NCBI GenBank assembly: GCA_035550775.1
Contig: DASZOO010000138.1
Span: 1 to 24,284, forward strand
Direction of reading: 5' to 3'
DNA length: 24,284 nucleotides
Source of the DNA: JAOUEA01 sp035550775
GTDB taxonomy: Bacteria; Actinomycetota; UBA4738; HRBIN12
In this document: positions 6,094 to 13,494 of the stretch, in pieces
Layout: each line of letters opens with the position of its first letter
How positions within the stretch are numbered: the stretch's first letter is position 1
Notes under the pieces: model-generated
Seen by the model: only the letters and a program-made list of their open reading frames with translations
Database searches by the model: none
What the model was told of the DNA's origin: nothing
Translations under genes and position numbers: made by a program

Positions 6094-7385
6094 TCGGCCG
6101 CCTCTTCCCCCAGCCCCTGAGGCAGCCCGTCCTCCGGACGCTGCTCCTCGTCGGGCAGGTACTCGAACACACGATCCAGGATGGCGACCTCGTCGCCTCG
6201 CCGCGCTCCGAGCTCGGCGAGCTTCCGCTCGATGCCCTCCTTCCGGATACGGCGCTGCAGCGTGACGACGGCGCCCTCGTCTTCGAGGTCGGTCTCGAGG
6301 ACCCATCGCTCGACGGACCGTCCGGCCACACGCCATCTCCCGTCGGCCTCCCGCTCCACGGTGAATCGCGGCCGGCCGGGCCGCAGCACGACGTAGGGCC
6401 GGCGCACGGGCTCGTTCGCCACCGCCGTGCTCGAGAGGGCGCCCAGCCGCTCCAGCAGCTGCTCGATGCCGTTCCCGGTCACGGCCGAGACCGCCAGCAC
6501 GTCGTCACCGAGCTGCCGAGCGATGCGGTCGGCATCGTCGACCACGTCCGACTTCGAGCCCGCGACGATCGTGGGACGCTCCGCGAGGCCGGGGTCGTAG
6601 GCGTCCAGCTCGCGGCGAAGCGTGGCGAGGTCGGCAGCGGGATCGTCGGCGGAGAGGTCGACCACGAACACGAGCACCCTGCACCGCACGATGTGCCGCA
6701 GGAATCGATGTCCGAGCCCCTTGCCCTCGCTCGCGCCCTCGATCAGCCCCGGGATGTCGGCCACGACGAACCGGTCCCCTTCGTCTCCCGCGACGCCGAG
6801 GTTCGGGCTGAGCGTGGTGAACGGGTAGTTCGCGATCTTGGGCTTGGCCGCGGTGATGCGAGCGAGGAGGGTCGACTTGCCGGCGTTGGGCAGCCCGACG
6901 AGTCCGACGTCGGCGACCGTGCGGAGCTCGACCGTCAGGCGCTGGTCCTCACCGTCCTCACCCGGCTCGGCCGTTCGCGGCACGCGGTTGCGGCCGGTGG
7001 CGAACGCGACGTTGCCCCGGCCACCTCGGCCGCCCCGGGCGACGACGGCGCGAGCCCCCTCCCCCACGAGGTCTGCGACCAGCCCGTGCTCGTCGTAGAC
7101 CACGGTCCCGTCGGGCACGGGGATCACGGTGTCCTTGCCGGCCGCTCCGTCGCGCTTCCCCCTGCGCCCCGGCTCCCCGGACGGGGCCTTGAGGTGTGGA
7201 TGCTCGGCGAGCCAGGAGAGATCGTGCACCCCTCGCGAGACCTCGAAGAGCACCGACCCGCCGTCACCTCCGTTGCCGCCGTCGGGACCACCGCGGGGCT
7301 TGAACGGCTCCGAATGCAGCGACGCCGAACCGTTCCCACCACGACCCGCTCGAGCGAAGACGGTGCACTCGTCGACGAAGGCCAT
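6090..7385 (-). CDS. obg: GTPase Obg (ribosome assembly)
   Basis: Obg is a P-loop GTPase that acts in late 50S assembly and stress signalling. The 431-residue protein has the Gly-rich Obg fold (1-158, including GGNGSASLHSEPFKPRGGPD), a G domain with GLPNAGKST (164-172), ANYPFTT switch I, DIPG switch II (210-213) and AGSKSD as the G4 equivalent, and a C-terminal OCT domain ending around EVAILDRVFEYLPDE. The ATG at 7385 is preceded by TAGGCT with 7 nt between, suggesting a leaderless mRNA from its own promoter. That fits its separation from rpmA by a plus-strand gene. A much longer upstream open frame exists, but it is antisense to that gene and not Obg-like. Confidence 0.97.
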   Translation of the reverse strand: MAFVDECTVFARAGRGGNGSASLHSEPFKPRGGPDGGNGGDGGSVLFEVSRGVHDLSWLAEHPHLKAPSGEPGRRGKRDGAAGKDTVIPVPDGTVVYDEHGLVADLVGEGARAVVARGGRGGRGNVAFATGRNRVPRTAEPGEDGEDQRLTVELRTVADVGLVGLPNAGKSTLLARITAAKPKIANYPFTTLSPNLGVAGDEGDRFVVADIPGLIEGASEGKGLGHRFLRHIVRCRVLVFVVDLSADDPAADLATLRRELDAYDPGLAERPTIVAGSKSDVVDDADRIARQLGDDVLAVSAVTGNGIEQLLERLGALSSTAVANEPVRRPYVVLRPGRPRFTVEREADGRWRVAGRSVERWVLETDLEDEGAVVTLQRRIRKEGIERKLAELGARRGDEVAILDRVFEYLPDEEQRPEDGLPQGLGEEAAE

Positions 7386-7392
7386 ACCCGTC

Positions 7393-7398
7393 AGCCTA
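7393..7398 (-). promoter_or_regulatory. -10 box for obg, probably leaderless
   Basis: On the minus strand TAGGCT is followed by 7 nt and then the obg ATG, so transcription would begin at or next to the start codon. No clear -35 is visible. The same box-to-start distance recurs before fabD and fabH. Confidence 0.5.
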
Positions 7399-7439
7399 CG
7401 GTGGTCGCGCGTGACACGGCGGACGATGATGGTGCCGTG

Positions 7440-7880
7440 GTGGAGCCGGCGACCGTCTGGCGCGTGCAGCTTCGAAGGGGCGACGTACGCGACCGCGAGG
7501 GCACCTTGCTGCTCGACGCCGACGCGCTCGTCTTCCGCGACAGCGCCTCCGCGGAGGAGACCAGGCTGGGGTTCGGCGAGATCCGTTCGGCGCGGCGCGT
7601 GAGGGCATCGCCGATCCTCATCGTCGTGCACGACGACGGAGGGGAACGGTCTGAGACCGCGTACTACTTCTCGCCACCGCCGCCCCTCGAGGCCCCGCCG
7701 CCCGGCAGCGCCGGCACGACGTCGTCGGGCCGCCCGCTGGGACCGTTCGCGGCGATCCGTCGCACGTCGAAGCGGCGTCACCAGCGCGAGAACGTGCGAT
7801 ACCTCGCCACCAAGGCCGGTGGGCTCAAGACCACGATCCAGGCGTGGGTCGACGAGATCGGGGAACGAACGGGTCCCTGA
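7440..7880 (+). CDS. Unknown 146-aa protein inserted between obg and rpmA
   Basis: I do not recognise this protein. Residues 1-78 look beta-rich (VWRVQLRRGDV, GTLLLDADALVFRD, RLGFGEIRSARRVRASPILIVV), resembling a PH-like or GRAM-like sheet. A Pro-rich linker (SPPPPLEAPPPGS) follows, then a strongly basic stretch (RRTSKRRHQRENVRYLATKAG) and a C-terminal helix (TTIQAWVDEIG). It has no signal peptide or membrane segment. The start is GTG 7440 or the adjacent GTG 7437; the ribosome binding site is poor. It is divergent from obg (54 nt apart) and its stop is 3 nt from that of rpmA. The coherent composition and its neat fit between two genes support real coding. Confidence 0.65.
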   Translation: MEPATVWRVQLRRGDVRDREGTLLLDADALVFRDSASAEETRLGFGEIRSARRVRASPILIVVHDDGGERSETAYYFSPPPPLEAPPPGSAGTTSSGRPLGPFAAIRRTSKRRHQRENVRYLATKAGGLKTTIQAWVDEIGERTGP

Positions 7881-7883
7881 GCG

Positions 7884-8138
7884 TCACTCCGCGGCGACGA
7901 TCGACGCGAACCTGCGACCGCGGGACTCGGTGTAGGACACCTGTCCCTCGCGCAGCGCGAACAGCGTGTCGTCGCCTCCCTTGCCAACCCCGTCGCCCGG
8001 GTGGATGCGGGTGCCGCGCTGACGCACGATGATGGATCCGGCGGTCACGGTCTCGCCGCCGTAGGCCTTCACGCCGAGGCGCTTGGCATTGGAATCGCGG
8101 CCGTTCCGGGACGAGCCGCCGCCCTTCTTGTGTGCCAT
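7884..8138 (-). CDS. rpmA: 50S ribosomal protein L27
   Basis: L27 sits at the peptidyl-transferase centre of the 50S subunit, its N-terminal tail reaching the tRNA acceptor ends. The 84-residue protein begins MAHKKGGGSSRNGRDSNAKR, the standard form without a cleaved N-terminal extension, and contains RQRGTRIHPGDGVGKGGDDT. Length is normal. The ATG at 8138 has GGAGG six nt upstream. It follows rplU by 31 nt. Unlike in most bacteria, the next gene downstream is on the other strand, so obg is not simply continued from here. Confidence 0.98.
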   Translation of the reverse strand: MAHKKGGGSSRNGRDSNAKRLGVKAYGGETVTAGSIIVRQRGTRIHPGDGVGKGGDDTLFALREGQVSYTESRGRRFASIVAAE

Positions 8139-8169
8139 AGGTCCTCCAGGGTAACAGCCGGCACGTCGC

Positions 8170-8550
8170 CTACGACTCGCCGGACGGCGCTGAGGCTTCG
8201 TCGGCGGCGGTGGTCGTCTTCCCCGCGGCCTTCTTCCTCGTGGTCCCGAGGCTGACCTCCTCGATCTCGAGCAGGGTCAGCAGCTGCCGGTGACCACCAC
8301 GCTGTGCGTAGCCGCTCTTCGGCCGGTACTTGAAGATGCGGACCTTGTCGCCCTTCTTCTCACCGAGCGGCTTCGCGGTGACCTTGGCCTTCGCGGCCTC
8401 GGCTCCCACGTGCGTGGCACCGTCGTCGTCGACGACGAGCAGGGGCTGGAACGTGATCGTCTCGCCCTCGTGCACGATCTTCTCCACCTCGATCACGTCG
8501 CCGGCCTGCACCTTGTGCTGCTTGCCGCCGGACTTGATCACCGCATACAT
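8170..8550 (-). CDS. rplU: 50S ribosomal protein L21
   Basis: L21 binds 23S rRNA domain VI near L20. The 126-residue protein begins MYAVIKSGGKQHKVQAGD and contains RIFKYRPKSGYAQRGGHRQ, both typical. It ends with an extension beyond the usual 100-105 residues (TRKKAAGKTTTAADEASAPSGES), Lys/Ala-rich then acidic and probably disordered. I chose ATG 8550 rather than the in-frame ATG 8562 because the bases GGAGG just inside the earlier ATG form an ideal ribosome binding site for the later one. It lies 43 nt after the RNase E/G gene and precedes rpmA. Confidence 0.97.
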   Translation of the reverse strand: MYAVIKSGGKQHKVQAGDVIEVEKIVHEGETITFQPLLVVDDDGATHVGAEAAKAKVTAKPLGEKKGDKVRIFKYRPKSGYAQRGGHRQLLTLLEIEEVSLGTTRKKAAGKTTTAADEASAPSGES

Positions 8551-8593
8551 GTCTGCCTCCATCGGCGGCGAGAGCGCACCTCGCTCCGCCCGC

Positions 8594-10717
8594 TCACGAT
8601 CCGTAGTTGATGAGGATGCCCCGTCCCTCGCAGGTGGGGCACGTCTCGGAGAACGATTCGACCAGGCCAGAGGATACGCGCTTGCGGGTCACCTGCATCA
8701 GGCCGAGCGGCCCGATCTCGAACACCTGGCTGCGTGTCTTGTCGAGCGCCATGGCCTCCTTCATCGTCTCCTCGACCTTGCTCTTGTTCTTGTCGAGGAG
8801 CATGTCGATGAAGTCCACGACGATGATGCCGCCGATGTCGCGCAGGCGCAGCTGCCGTGCGACCTCCTTCGCGGCTTCGAGGTTGGTGTTCACGACGGTC
8901 TCTTCGAGGTTGGTCTTGCCGACACTCTTGCCCGTGTTCACGTCGATGATCGTCATCGCCTCGGTGCGCTCGATGACCAGGTAGCCCCCGGACGGCAGCC
9001 ACACCTTGCGGTCGAGGGCCTTGTGGATCTGCTCTTCGACGCGGTGTTCCTCGAACGCGGGGAGCTTCCCTCGGTGCAGCGACACCTTCGGCTCGAGGTC
9101 GGGGGCGATGTCGCGCACGTACGCGAGCACCCGCTCGTGCACGCGCGGCGAGTCGGTGACGAGTCCCTTGAACTCCTCGTCGGTGAACAGGTCGCGGAAC
9201 ACCCGCAGCGTGAGCTCGGGTTCCTCGTAGAGCACGGCGGGAGCCTTCACCTTCTTGGCCTGCGCCTGGATGTCGCTCCAGAGCCCGTTCAGACGCTGCA
9301 GATCGTGCACGATCGCCTCTTCCGACGCGCCCTCGGCCGCCGTGCGCACGATGACCCCGTGCCCGGACGGCTGCACCTTCTTGAGGATGGTCTTCAAGCG
9401 CTTGCGTTCGGCGTCGGGAAGCCGGCGGCTGATGCCGGACAGGTCCTGGTCGGGCGCCAGCACGAGGTAGCGTCCGGGCAACGAGATCTGCGCGGTGAGC
9501 CGGGCGCCCTTGCCGCCCATCGGGTCCTTGGTGATCTGCACCATCACTGCCTGGCCGGACTTGAGCACGTTCTCGATGCGCGGCGCGGGACCTTCGAGGT
9601 CCTCGGGTCGGTAGTTCACCTCCCCGGCGTACAGCACGCCGTTGCGACCCCTGCCGATGTCGACGAACGCGGCTTCCATGCCGGGAAGCACGTTCTGCAC
9701 CCGGCCCAGGTAGACGTTGCCGACCATCGAGGTCGCACCCTGGCGCGTGACGTAGTGCTGAACGAGCACGTCCTCTTCGAGCACCGCGATCTGGTCGCGC
9801 TCGCCACGCTCGGTGATCACCATCAGCTTGTCGGTGATGCGCGGCGGCACGATCTCCGGCTCGCGGCGACGCCGCGCGGGTCGACCGGTCCGGCTGCGGG
9901 TGCCGCGGATCCCGCGGGTCGGACCGCCGGCCGCCACCTGCTCCTCGACGGACAGCTGCTTCGACGCCCCCGAGCGCGACCGCTGGCGGCCCTCGGTCGC
10001 CGTCCCGCCGTCGCCGCCCTCGGAGCCCGGCTTCGAGGCGCCCGACCCGTCGCGTGACCTGCGCCGCCTCGACGACGCCTGCCCGCCGGAAGCCGCGTCT
10101 GGGGTCGCGTCGTCGCGCTGTGACTCGGGGGTCTGCGGCTCGGGTGAATCGTCGAGCCCCTCCTCGGCGAGCTGGGTCGCCCGGGCGTTGGCCCCCCCGC
10201 CCCCTCGGCCACGGCCTCGCCCGCCGCGGCGCCGCCGTTTCTTCGTGCTCGGCGCCTTCGCGGCGTTCGCGTCCCCCGCATCGGTGGGCTCAGACGCAGG
10301 CTCGTGCGACGTCGACGCGGGCGTCTTCGAGCTCCTCGGCGGCTCGGTCGTCCCGGCAGGCTTCGTCTGGGTCCCTTGGGCCGAACCCGAAGTCCCTCCT
10401 CCAGAGCCGCCCCGGCCACGACCCCCACGGCGGCGTCGACGTGCCGCGCTCGGCGAGGAGGTCCGCGCGTCGTCGCCGGCCTGTCCATCCGACGACGGCG
10501 TGGGATCACCCGAGGCCTTCGTCTCGGGAGTCTTCGTCTCGGGAGCTTCCTTCTTGGGCGCTTCCGGCGCTGGCGTCGCCGTGCGGGGCGACGCTTCGCG
10601 TGCGTCCCTCCTCTCCGGTTTGGGCAGCGGCGCGCCGCGCTTGAACGCGGCGATCCGGTCGGCGACCTCGGGGTCGACGGGCGACTCGGGCGCCGCGACC
10701 TCGGTCTCGTGATCCAC
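8594..10717 (-). CDS. rng: Ribonuclease E/G with N-terminal Arg/Gly-rich extension
   Basis: This endoribonuclease cuts single-stranded A/U-rich sites and drives mRNA decay and rRNA maturation. The 707-residue protein has two parts. Residues 1-290 are low-complexity, with basic Arg/Gly clusters near 93-103, 161-175 and 217-220 separated by acidic Pro/Ser/Thr-rich stretches. Residues 291-707 form the catalytic core: S1 domain (VGNVYLGRVQNVLPGMEAAF, 332-351), 5'-sensor/RNase H-like region, magnesium-binding DVNTGK and VVDFIDML, and the Zn-link CPTCEGRG (Cys 693 and 696). The disordered arm is N-terminal, as in many actinobacteria, not C-terminal as in E. coli. The start is GTG 10717 with GAGGAG six nt upstream. 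The gene could be called rne or rng. Confidence 0.95.
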   Translation of the reverse strand: MDHETEVAAPESPVDPEVADRIAAFKRGAPLPKPERRDAREASPRTATPAPEAPKKEAPETKTPETKASGDPTPSSDGQAGDDARTSSPSAARRRRRGGRGRGGSGGGTSGSAQGTQTKPAGTTEPPRSSKTPASTSHEPASEPTDAGDANAAKAPSTKKRRRRGGRGRGRGGGGANARATQLAEEGLDDSPEPQTPESQRDDATPDAASGGQASSRRRRSRDGSGASKPGSEGGDGGTATEGRQRSRSGASKQLSVEEQVAAGGPTRGIRGTRSRTGRPARRRREPEIVPPRITDKLMVITERGERDQIAVLEEDVLVQHYVTRQGATSMVGNVYLGRVQNVLPGMEAAFVDIGRGRNGVLYAGEVNYRPEDLEGPAPRIENVLKSGQAVMVQITKDPMGGKGARLTAQISLPGRYLVLAPDQDLSGISRRLPDAERKRLKTILKKVQPSGHGVIVRTAAEGASEEAIVHDLQRLNGLWSDIQAQAKKVKAPAVLYEEPELTLRVFRDLFTDEEFKGLVTDSPRVHERVLAYVRDIAPDLEPKVSLHRGKLPAFEEHRVEEQIHKALDRKVWLPSGGYLVIERTEAMTIIDVNTGKSVGKTNLEETVVNTNLEAAKEVARQLRLRDIGGIIVVDFIDMLLDKNKSKVEETMKEAMALDKTRSQVFEIGPLGLMQVTRKRVSSGLVESFSETCPTCEGRGILINYGS

Positions 10718-10724
10718 GGTTACT

Positions 10725-10745
10725 CCTCTCGGTCGGTCCGAGAGG
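10725..10745 (-). promoter_or_regulatory. RBS-overlapping hairpin in the RNase E/G leader
   Basis: The arms CCTCTCGG (10725-10732) and CCGAGAGG (10738-10745) are perfect complements with a 5-nt loop. In the mRNA (minus strand) the 3' arm CCGAGAGG is followed by AG, so the ribosome binding site GAGGAG lies partly inside the stem, with the GTG start 7 nt beyond the arm. A stable 8-bp GC-rich stem here should limit initiation. RNase E of E. coli controls its own mRNA through a 5'-leader hairpin; a similar loop here is an inference. Confidence 0.6.
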
Positions 10746-11005
10746 GCGCGCCGGCGCGGGCATGGACGAACCGCCCACGGTGTGCGCGCGGCGATCGCGC
10801 GCATCCATGGACCGCGGTGTCTTCACCCGCGCGACGGTGGCTCCCGTGCGGCGGGCGTCGCGCGTGATCGCGCACCCGTACGTCCTTGTCCGGCGGTCGC
10901 GTTCCGCGCTCCTGGCCTGGTGGCCGGGCGGCGGTCGCGCGCCTCTCGACTGGTGGAACCCCGCCGGGAGCCCCCTCTGGGCCGCGACGGGGAGGTCTGC
11001 GCCCC

Positions 11006-11011
11006 AGCATA
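11006..11011 (-). promoter_or_regulatory. Possible -10 box for the RNase E/G transcript
   Basis: The minus strand reads TATGCT in the context GCTATGCTGGGGCG, a good actinobacterial -10. It implies a leader of about 280 nt before the RNase E/G start, similar to the long leaders of other RNase E genes. No clear -35 is visible. Confidence 0.35.
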
Positions 11012-11110
11012 GCAGCGCCTCCGAGCCGAACCGGGGAGGCCGGGACCCCTCACTCGTCCGCCGAGCGCCCCGGCGGCCTAGTTCCTCTGGACCAGACAAC
11101 GCGGTTCGTG

Positions 11111-11122
11111 TCCCCCGGGGGA
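11111..11122. repeat. Perfect 12-bp palindrome upstream of the receiver-kinase gene
   Basis: TCCCCCGGGGGA is self-complementary and lies 53 nt before the ATG at 11175. It is nested between GGTTC (11103-11107) and GAACC (11121-11125). It may be an operator, or a chance G/C run in GC-rich DNA. Confidence 0.35.
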
Positions 11123-11174
11123 ACCCGGCGTTGGCTGGATACCGCCGTGGGCCGCCCGCGCCGACACTTCATGC

Positions 11175-12350
11175 ATGAGCAGTGCCTTCCCCGCCAACCT
11201 GGCGACCCTTCCTTCCGCCATGCCACGCGTGCGGGTGTTGCTCGTCGATGACAACGACGGGTTCCGCGAGTCGCTCGCGATGCTCCTGGATACCGAGGAG
11301 ATGACCGTCGTCGGACAGGCGCCCAACGGCCTCGAGGCGCTGGCGATGGTCGAGGGGTTGGAACCCGACGTCGTGCTGATGGACGTGCGCATGCCCGAGA
11401 TGGACGGCATCGACGCCACCCGCGAGCTGAAGGCGCGCTATCCCTCGCTCGGCGTCGTGGCGGTCACGGGGTCGGAGGACCAGCGGGCCGTCCGGGACAT
11501 GCTGGTGGCGGGCGCATCGGGTTACGTGCTGAAGGACAGCGACGGCGACGAGATCCTCCACGCGGTGCGCCAGGCGTACACCGGCGGCGGCGTGCTCTCG
11601 CCCGAGGTGACCCCCACCGTCATCGAGGAGTTGACCGAGGCGTTGGAACGGGAGCGCCGGCGCACGCGGCAGCTCGAGATCGCCCAACAGGCGCTCCTCG
11701 AGCGGGCGGCCCGCCGCCACGAGCTGATCTCCCGTCTGGGACACGAGCTCCGGACGCCGGTCACCGTGATCCTGGGGATGGCGCAGACGCTGGCCAAGGG
11801 CACCGCTCCGGCGGAGGAGCGTGGGCCCATCCTCGAGAGTCTCGTCGACCGGGCGAACGGCCTCGCGCGCCTCGTGCACCGGTTCGAGGCGGCCGTCGAG
11901 GCAGGTCTCACCGAGTGGGCCGACGTCGTCCAGGTGGCGCGTGAGGTTGCCGACGGCCGCGATCGCGTGCGGATCGACGCTCCGGAGGGTCCCGCGATGG
12001 CGAGCCTGAACCGCACCGCCGCCCACCGGATCATCGAGGAGCTCGTCGAGAACGCGCTCGAGTTCTCGCCGGCCGAGGCGCCGGTCGTCGTCTCGGTGGT
12101 CCTCGGCGAGTCCGGACCGGAGGTTCGGGTGACCGACCGCGGCCCCGGCATCGACCCCGAGGCACGCAACCGCATCTTCGAGCCCCTCGAACAGGCCGAG
12201 AGCCTGAACACCCGGGTGCATCAGGGCGTCGGGCTCGGCCTCACGCTCGCTCGCATGTCGGCCAACGCGATGGAGGGCGACGTCGTGCTCGAATCGACCG
12301 GTCCCGAGGGTTCGACGTTCCTGTGGACGGTGACGCGCGGGCTCACTTGA
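11175..12350 (+). CDS. Receiver-histidine kinase fusion (NarL-type REC, HisKA, HATPase)
   Basis: A 391-residue soluble signalling protein. Residues 19-135 form a receiver with acid pair D25/D26, phospho-acceptor D70 (VVLMDVRMPEMDG), T98 and K120. Its end, GASGYVLKDSDGDEILHAVRQAY, is of the NarL/FixJ kind, normally joined to a LuxR-type HTH. Here a helical linker (150-180) leads to a HisKA motif with H190 (RLGHELRTP) and an ATPase domain with N293 (ELVENALEFSP), DRGPGI and GVGLGLTLAR. There are no membrane segments and no PAS or GAF domain, so input probably comes by phosphotransfer to the receiver. The start is ATG 11175 or ATG 11220 (15 codons later); neither has a good ribosome binding site. 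Its stop overlaps the end of rodA by 8 nt, convergently. Confidence 0.88.
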   Translation: MSSAFPANLATLPSAMPRVRVLLVDDNDGFRESLAMLLDTEEMTVVGQAPNGLEALAMVEGLEPDVVLMDVRMPEMDGIDATRELKARYPSLGVVAVTGSEDQRAVRDMLVAGASGYVLKDSDGDEILHAVRQAYTGGGVLSPEVTPTVIEELTEALERERRRTRQLEIAQQALLERAARRHELISRLGHELRTPVTVILGMAQTLAKGTAPAEERGPILESLVDRANGLARLVHRFEAAVEAGLTEWADVVQVAREVADGRDRVRIDAPEGPAMASLNRTAAHRIIEELVENALEFSPAEAPVVVSVVLGESGPEVRVTDRGPGIDPEARNRIFEPLEQAESLNTRVHQGVGLGLTLARMSANAMEGDVVLESTGPEGSTFLWTVTRGLT

Positions 12351-13494
12351 AGCGGCGCATGTGCACGTTCAGCAAGATCCCGATCGCGATGAAGTTCACC
12401 AGCATCGCCGTGCCTCCGTAGCTGAGGAACGGCAACGGGATGCCGGTGATCGGCATGATGCCGATCACCATGCCCACGTTCACGAAGATCTGGATCGCGA
12501 ACATCGAGGCCACCCCGGTGGCCAGGTACGTGCCGAAGGCGTCCTTCGACAGGTAGGCGATGCGGATCGCGCGCCACAGCAGGAGCGCGAACAGCGCCAG
12601 CACCAGGGCCGATCCGATGAATCCGAACTCCTCGCCGACCACGGTGAAGATGAAGTCGGTGTGTTGCTCCGGCACGTAGTCGAGGTTGGTCTGGGATCCG
12701 TGCAGGTACCCGCGCCCGAACATGCCCCCCGACCCCACCGCGATCACCGATTGCTCGAGGTTGTATCGAGCGTCCTCGCTCACCGAGCCGGAGTCGAGCA
12801 CCGTGAGCAGGCGCTCGACTTGGTACTCCTCGACGACGTTCAACTGGAAGGCGAGCACGATCAACACGATCGCTGCCGCCGCCAGGGCGACCAGGTGTTT
12901 AGCCTGGGTGCCGGCGACGACCAGCATGCCCACCGTGATCGCCACGAGCACGATCGTGGTGCCGATCTCGACGTTGATGAACACGAGCAGCATCGTGATC
13001 CCGGCCACCCCGATCACGCGGACGAGATCGGGAAGGGTGGGCACCGGGGATCGCAGCTCGGACAGCATCGCGGCGAGGATCACGATCAACCCGATCTTCG
13101 CGAACTCCGACGGGCTGATCTGCAACAGGCTGACCCCGGGGATGTTGATGAAGTTGCTCGTGCCGGTCTCACTCGCCGCCAGTCCGGGGATCTGGAGCAG
13201 CAGCAGACCCAGCAACGCCGCGCCGTAGATGAACCCGGCGTACACCTTCAGGAAGCGGTAGTCGAACGTGACCATGACCAACAGGATCACGGCACCGAGC
13301 ACGGCGGTCACGGCCTGCTTGTTGACGCGAGAGAACGGGTCGAACCCGTCTGCGCGCAGCGTCTGGCTCGTAGCCGAGTAGATCGCGAACAGCCCGACCA
13401 CGACGAGGGCAGCCGTCACGATCAGCAACGTGGGGTCGAGGTGGCGGATCGGCCGGCGTTCGTCCGCCCAGACGCGTCCCGCGACGACGTCCAT
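12343..13494 (-). CDS. rodA: Rod-shape SEDS glycosyltransferase RodA
   Basis: RodA polymerises lipid II into glycan strands in the lateral wall, together with PBP2. The 383-residue protein has about ten hydrophobic helices. It carries family signatures: LLQISPSEFAKIGLIV, the conserved loop NLDYVPEQHTDFIFTVVGEEFGFIG split here as YVPEQHTDFIFTV and GEEFGFIGS, and ITGIPLPFLSYGGTAMLVNF near the C-terminus. The mrdA neighbour argues for RodA over FtsW. The ATG at 13494 overlaps the mrdA stop by one base (TGATG), implying coupled translation. The 3' end overlaps the convergent kinase gene by 8 nt, with no room for a conventional terminator between them. Confidence 0.95.
   Translation of the reverse strand: MDVVAGRVWADERRPIRHLDPTLLIVTAALVVVGLFAIYSATSQTLRADGFDPFSRVNKQAVTAVLGAVILLVMVTFDYRFLKVYAGFIYGAALLGLLLLQIPGLAASETGTSNFINIPGVSLLQISPSEFAKIGLIVILAAMLSELRSPVPTLPDLVRVIGVAGITMLLVFINVEIGTTIVLVAITVGMLVVAGTQAKHLVALAAAAIVLIVLAFQLNVVEEYQVERLLTVLDSGSVSEDARYNLEQSVIAVGSGGMFGRGYLHGSQTNLDYVPEQHTDFIFTVVGEEFGFIGSALVLALFALLLWRAIRIAYLSKDAFGTYLATGVASMFAIQIFVNVGMVIGIMPITGIPLPFLSYGGTAMLVNFIAIGILLNVHMRRFK

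Larger units (their letters stand above)
10718..11174. other. 457-nt intergenic region: RNase E/G leader and kinase upstream region
   Basis: There is no convincing gene here; a 138-codon plus-strand frame is Arg/Pro/Ser/Trp-rich with no ribosome binding site. The stretch holds the long 5' leader of the RNase E/G mRNA with a hairpin at its RBS, a TATGCT box, and a 12-bp G/C palindrome upstream of the kinase fusion gene. Confidence 0.6.

Noticed and set aside
8330..10057. Plus-strand frame of 575 codons opposite RNase E/G and L21
   Set aside because: Its His/Asp/Arg/Leu-rich composition mirrors the antisense of high-GC coding sequence, and it covers two certain genes.
10150..10460. GC-rich repeated DNA inside RNase E/G as a repeat array or CRISPR
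   Set aside because: The repetition reflects Arg/Gly-rich protein clusters (RRRRGGRGRG) and lacks regular spacer-repeat units.
10762..11178. Plus-strand frame of 138 codons between RNase E/G and the kinase gene
   Set aside because: No ribosome binding site, Arg/Pro/Ser/Trp-rich composition, and it covers the RNase E/G leader.
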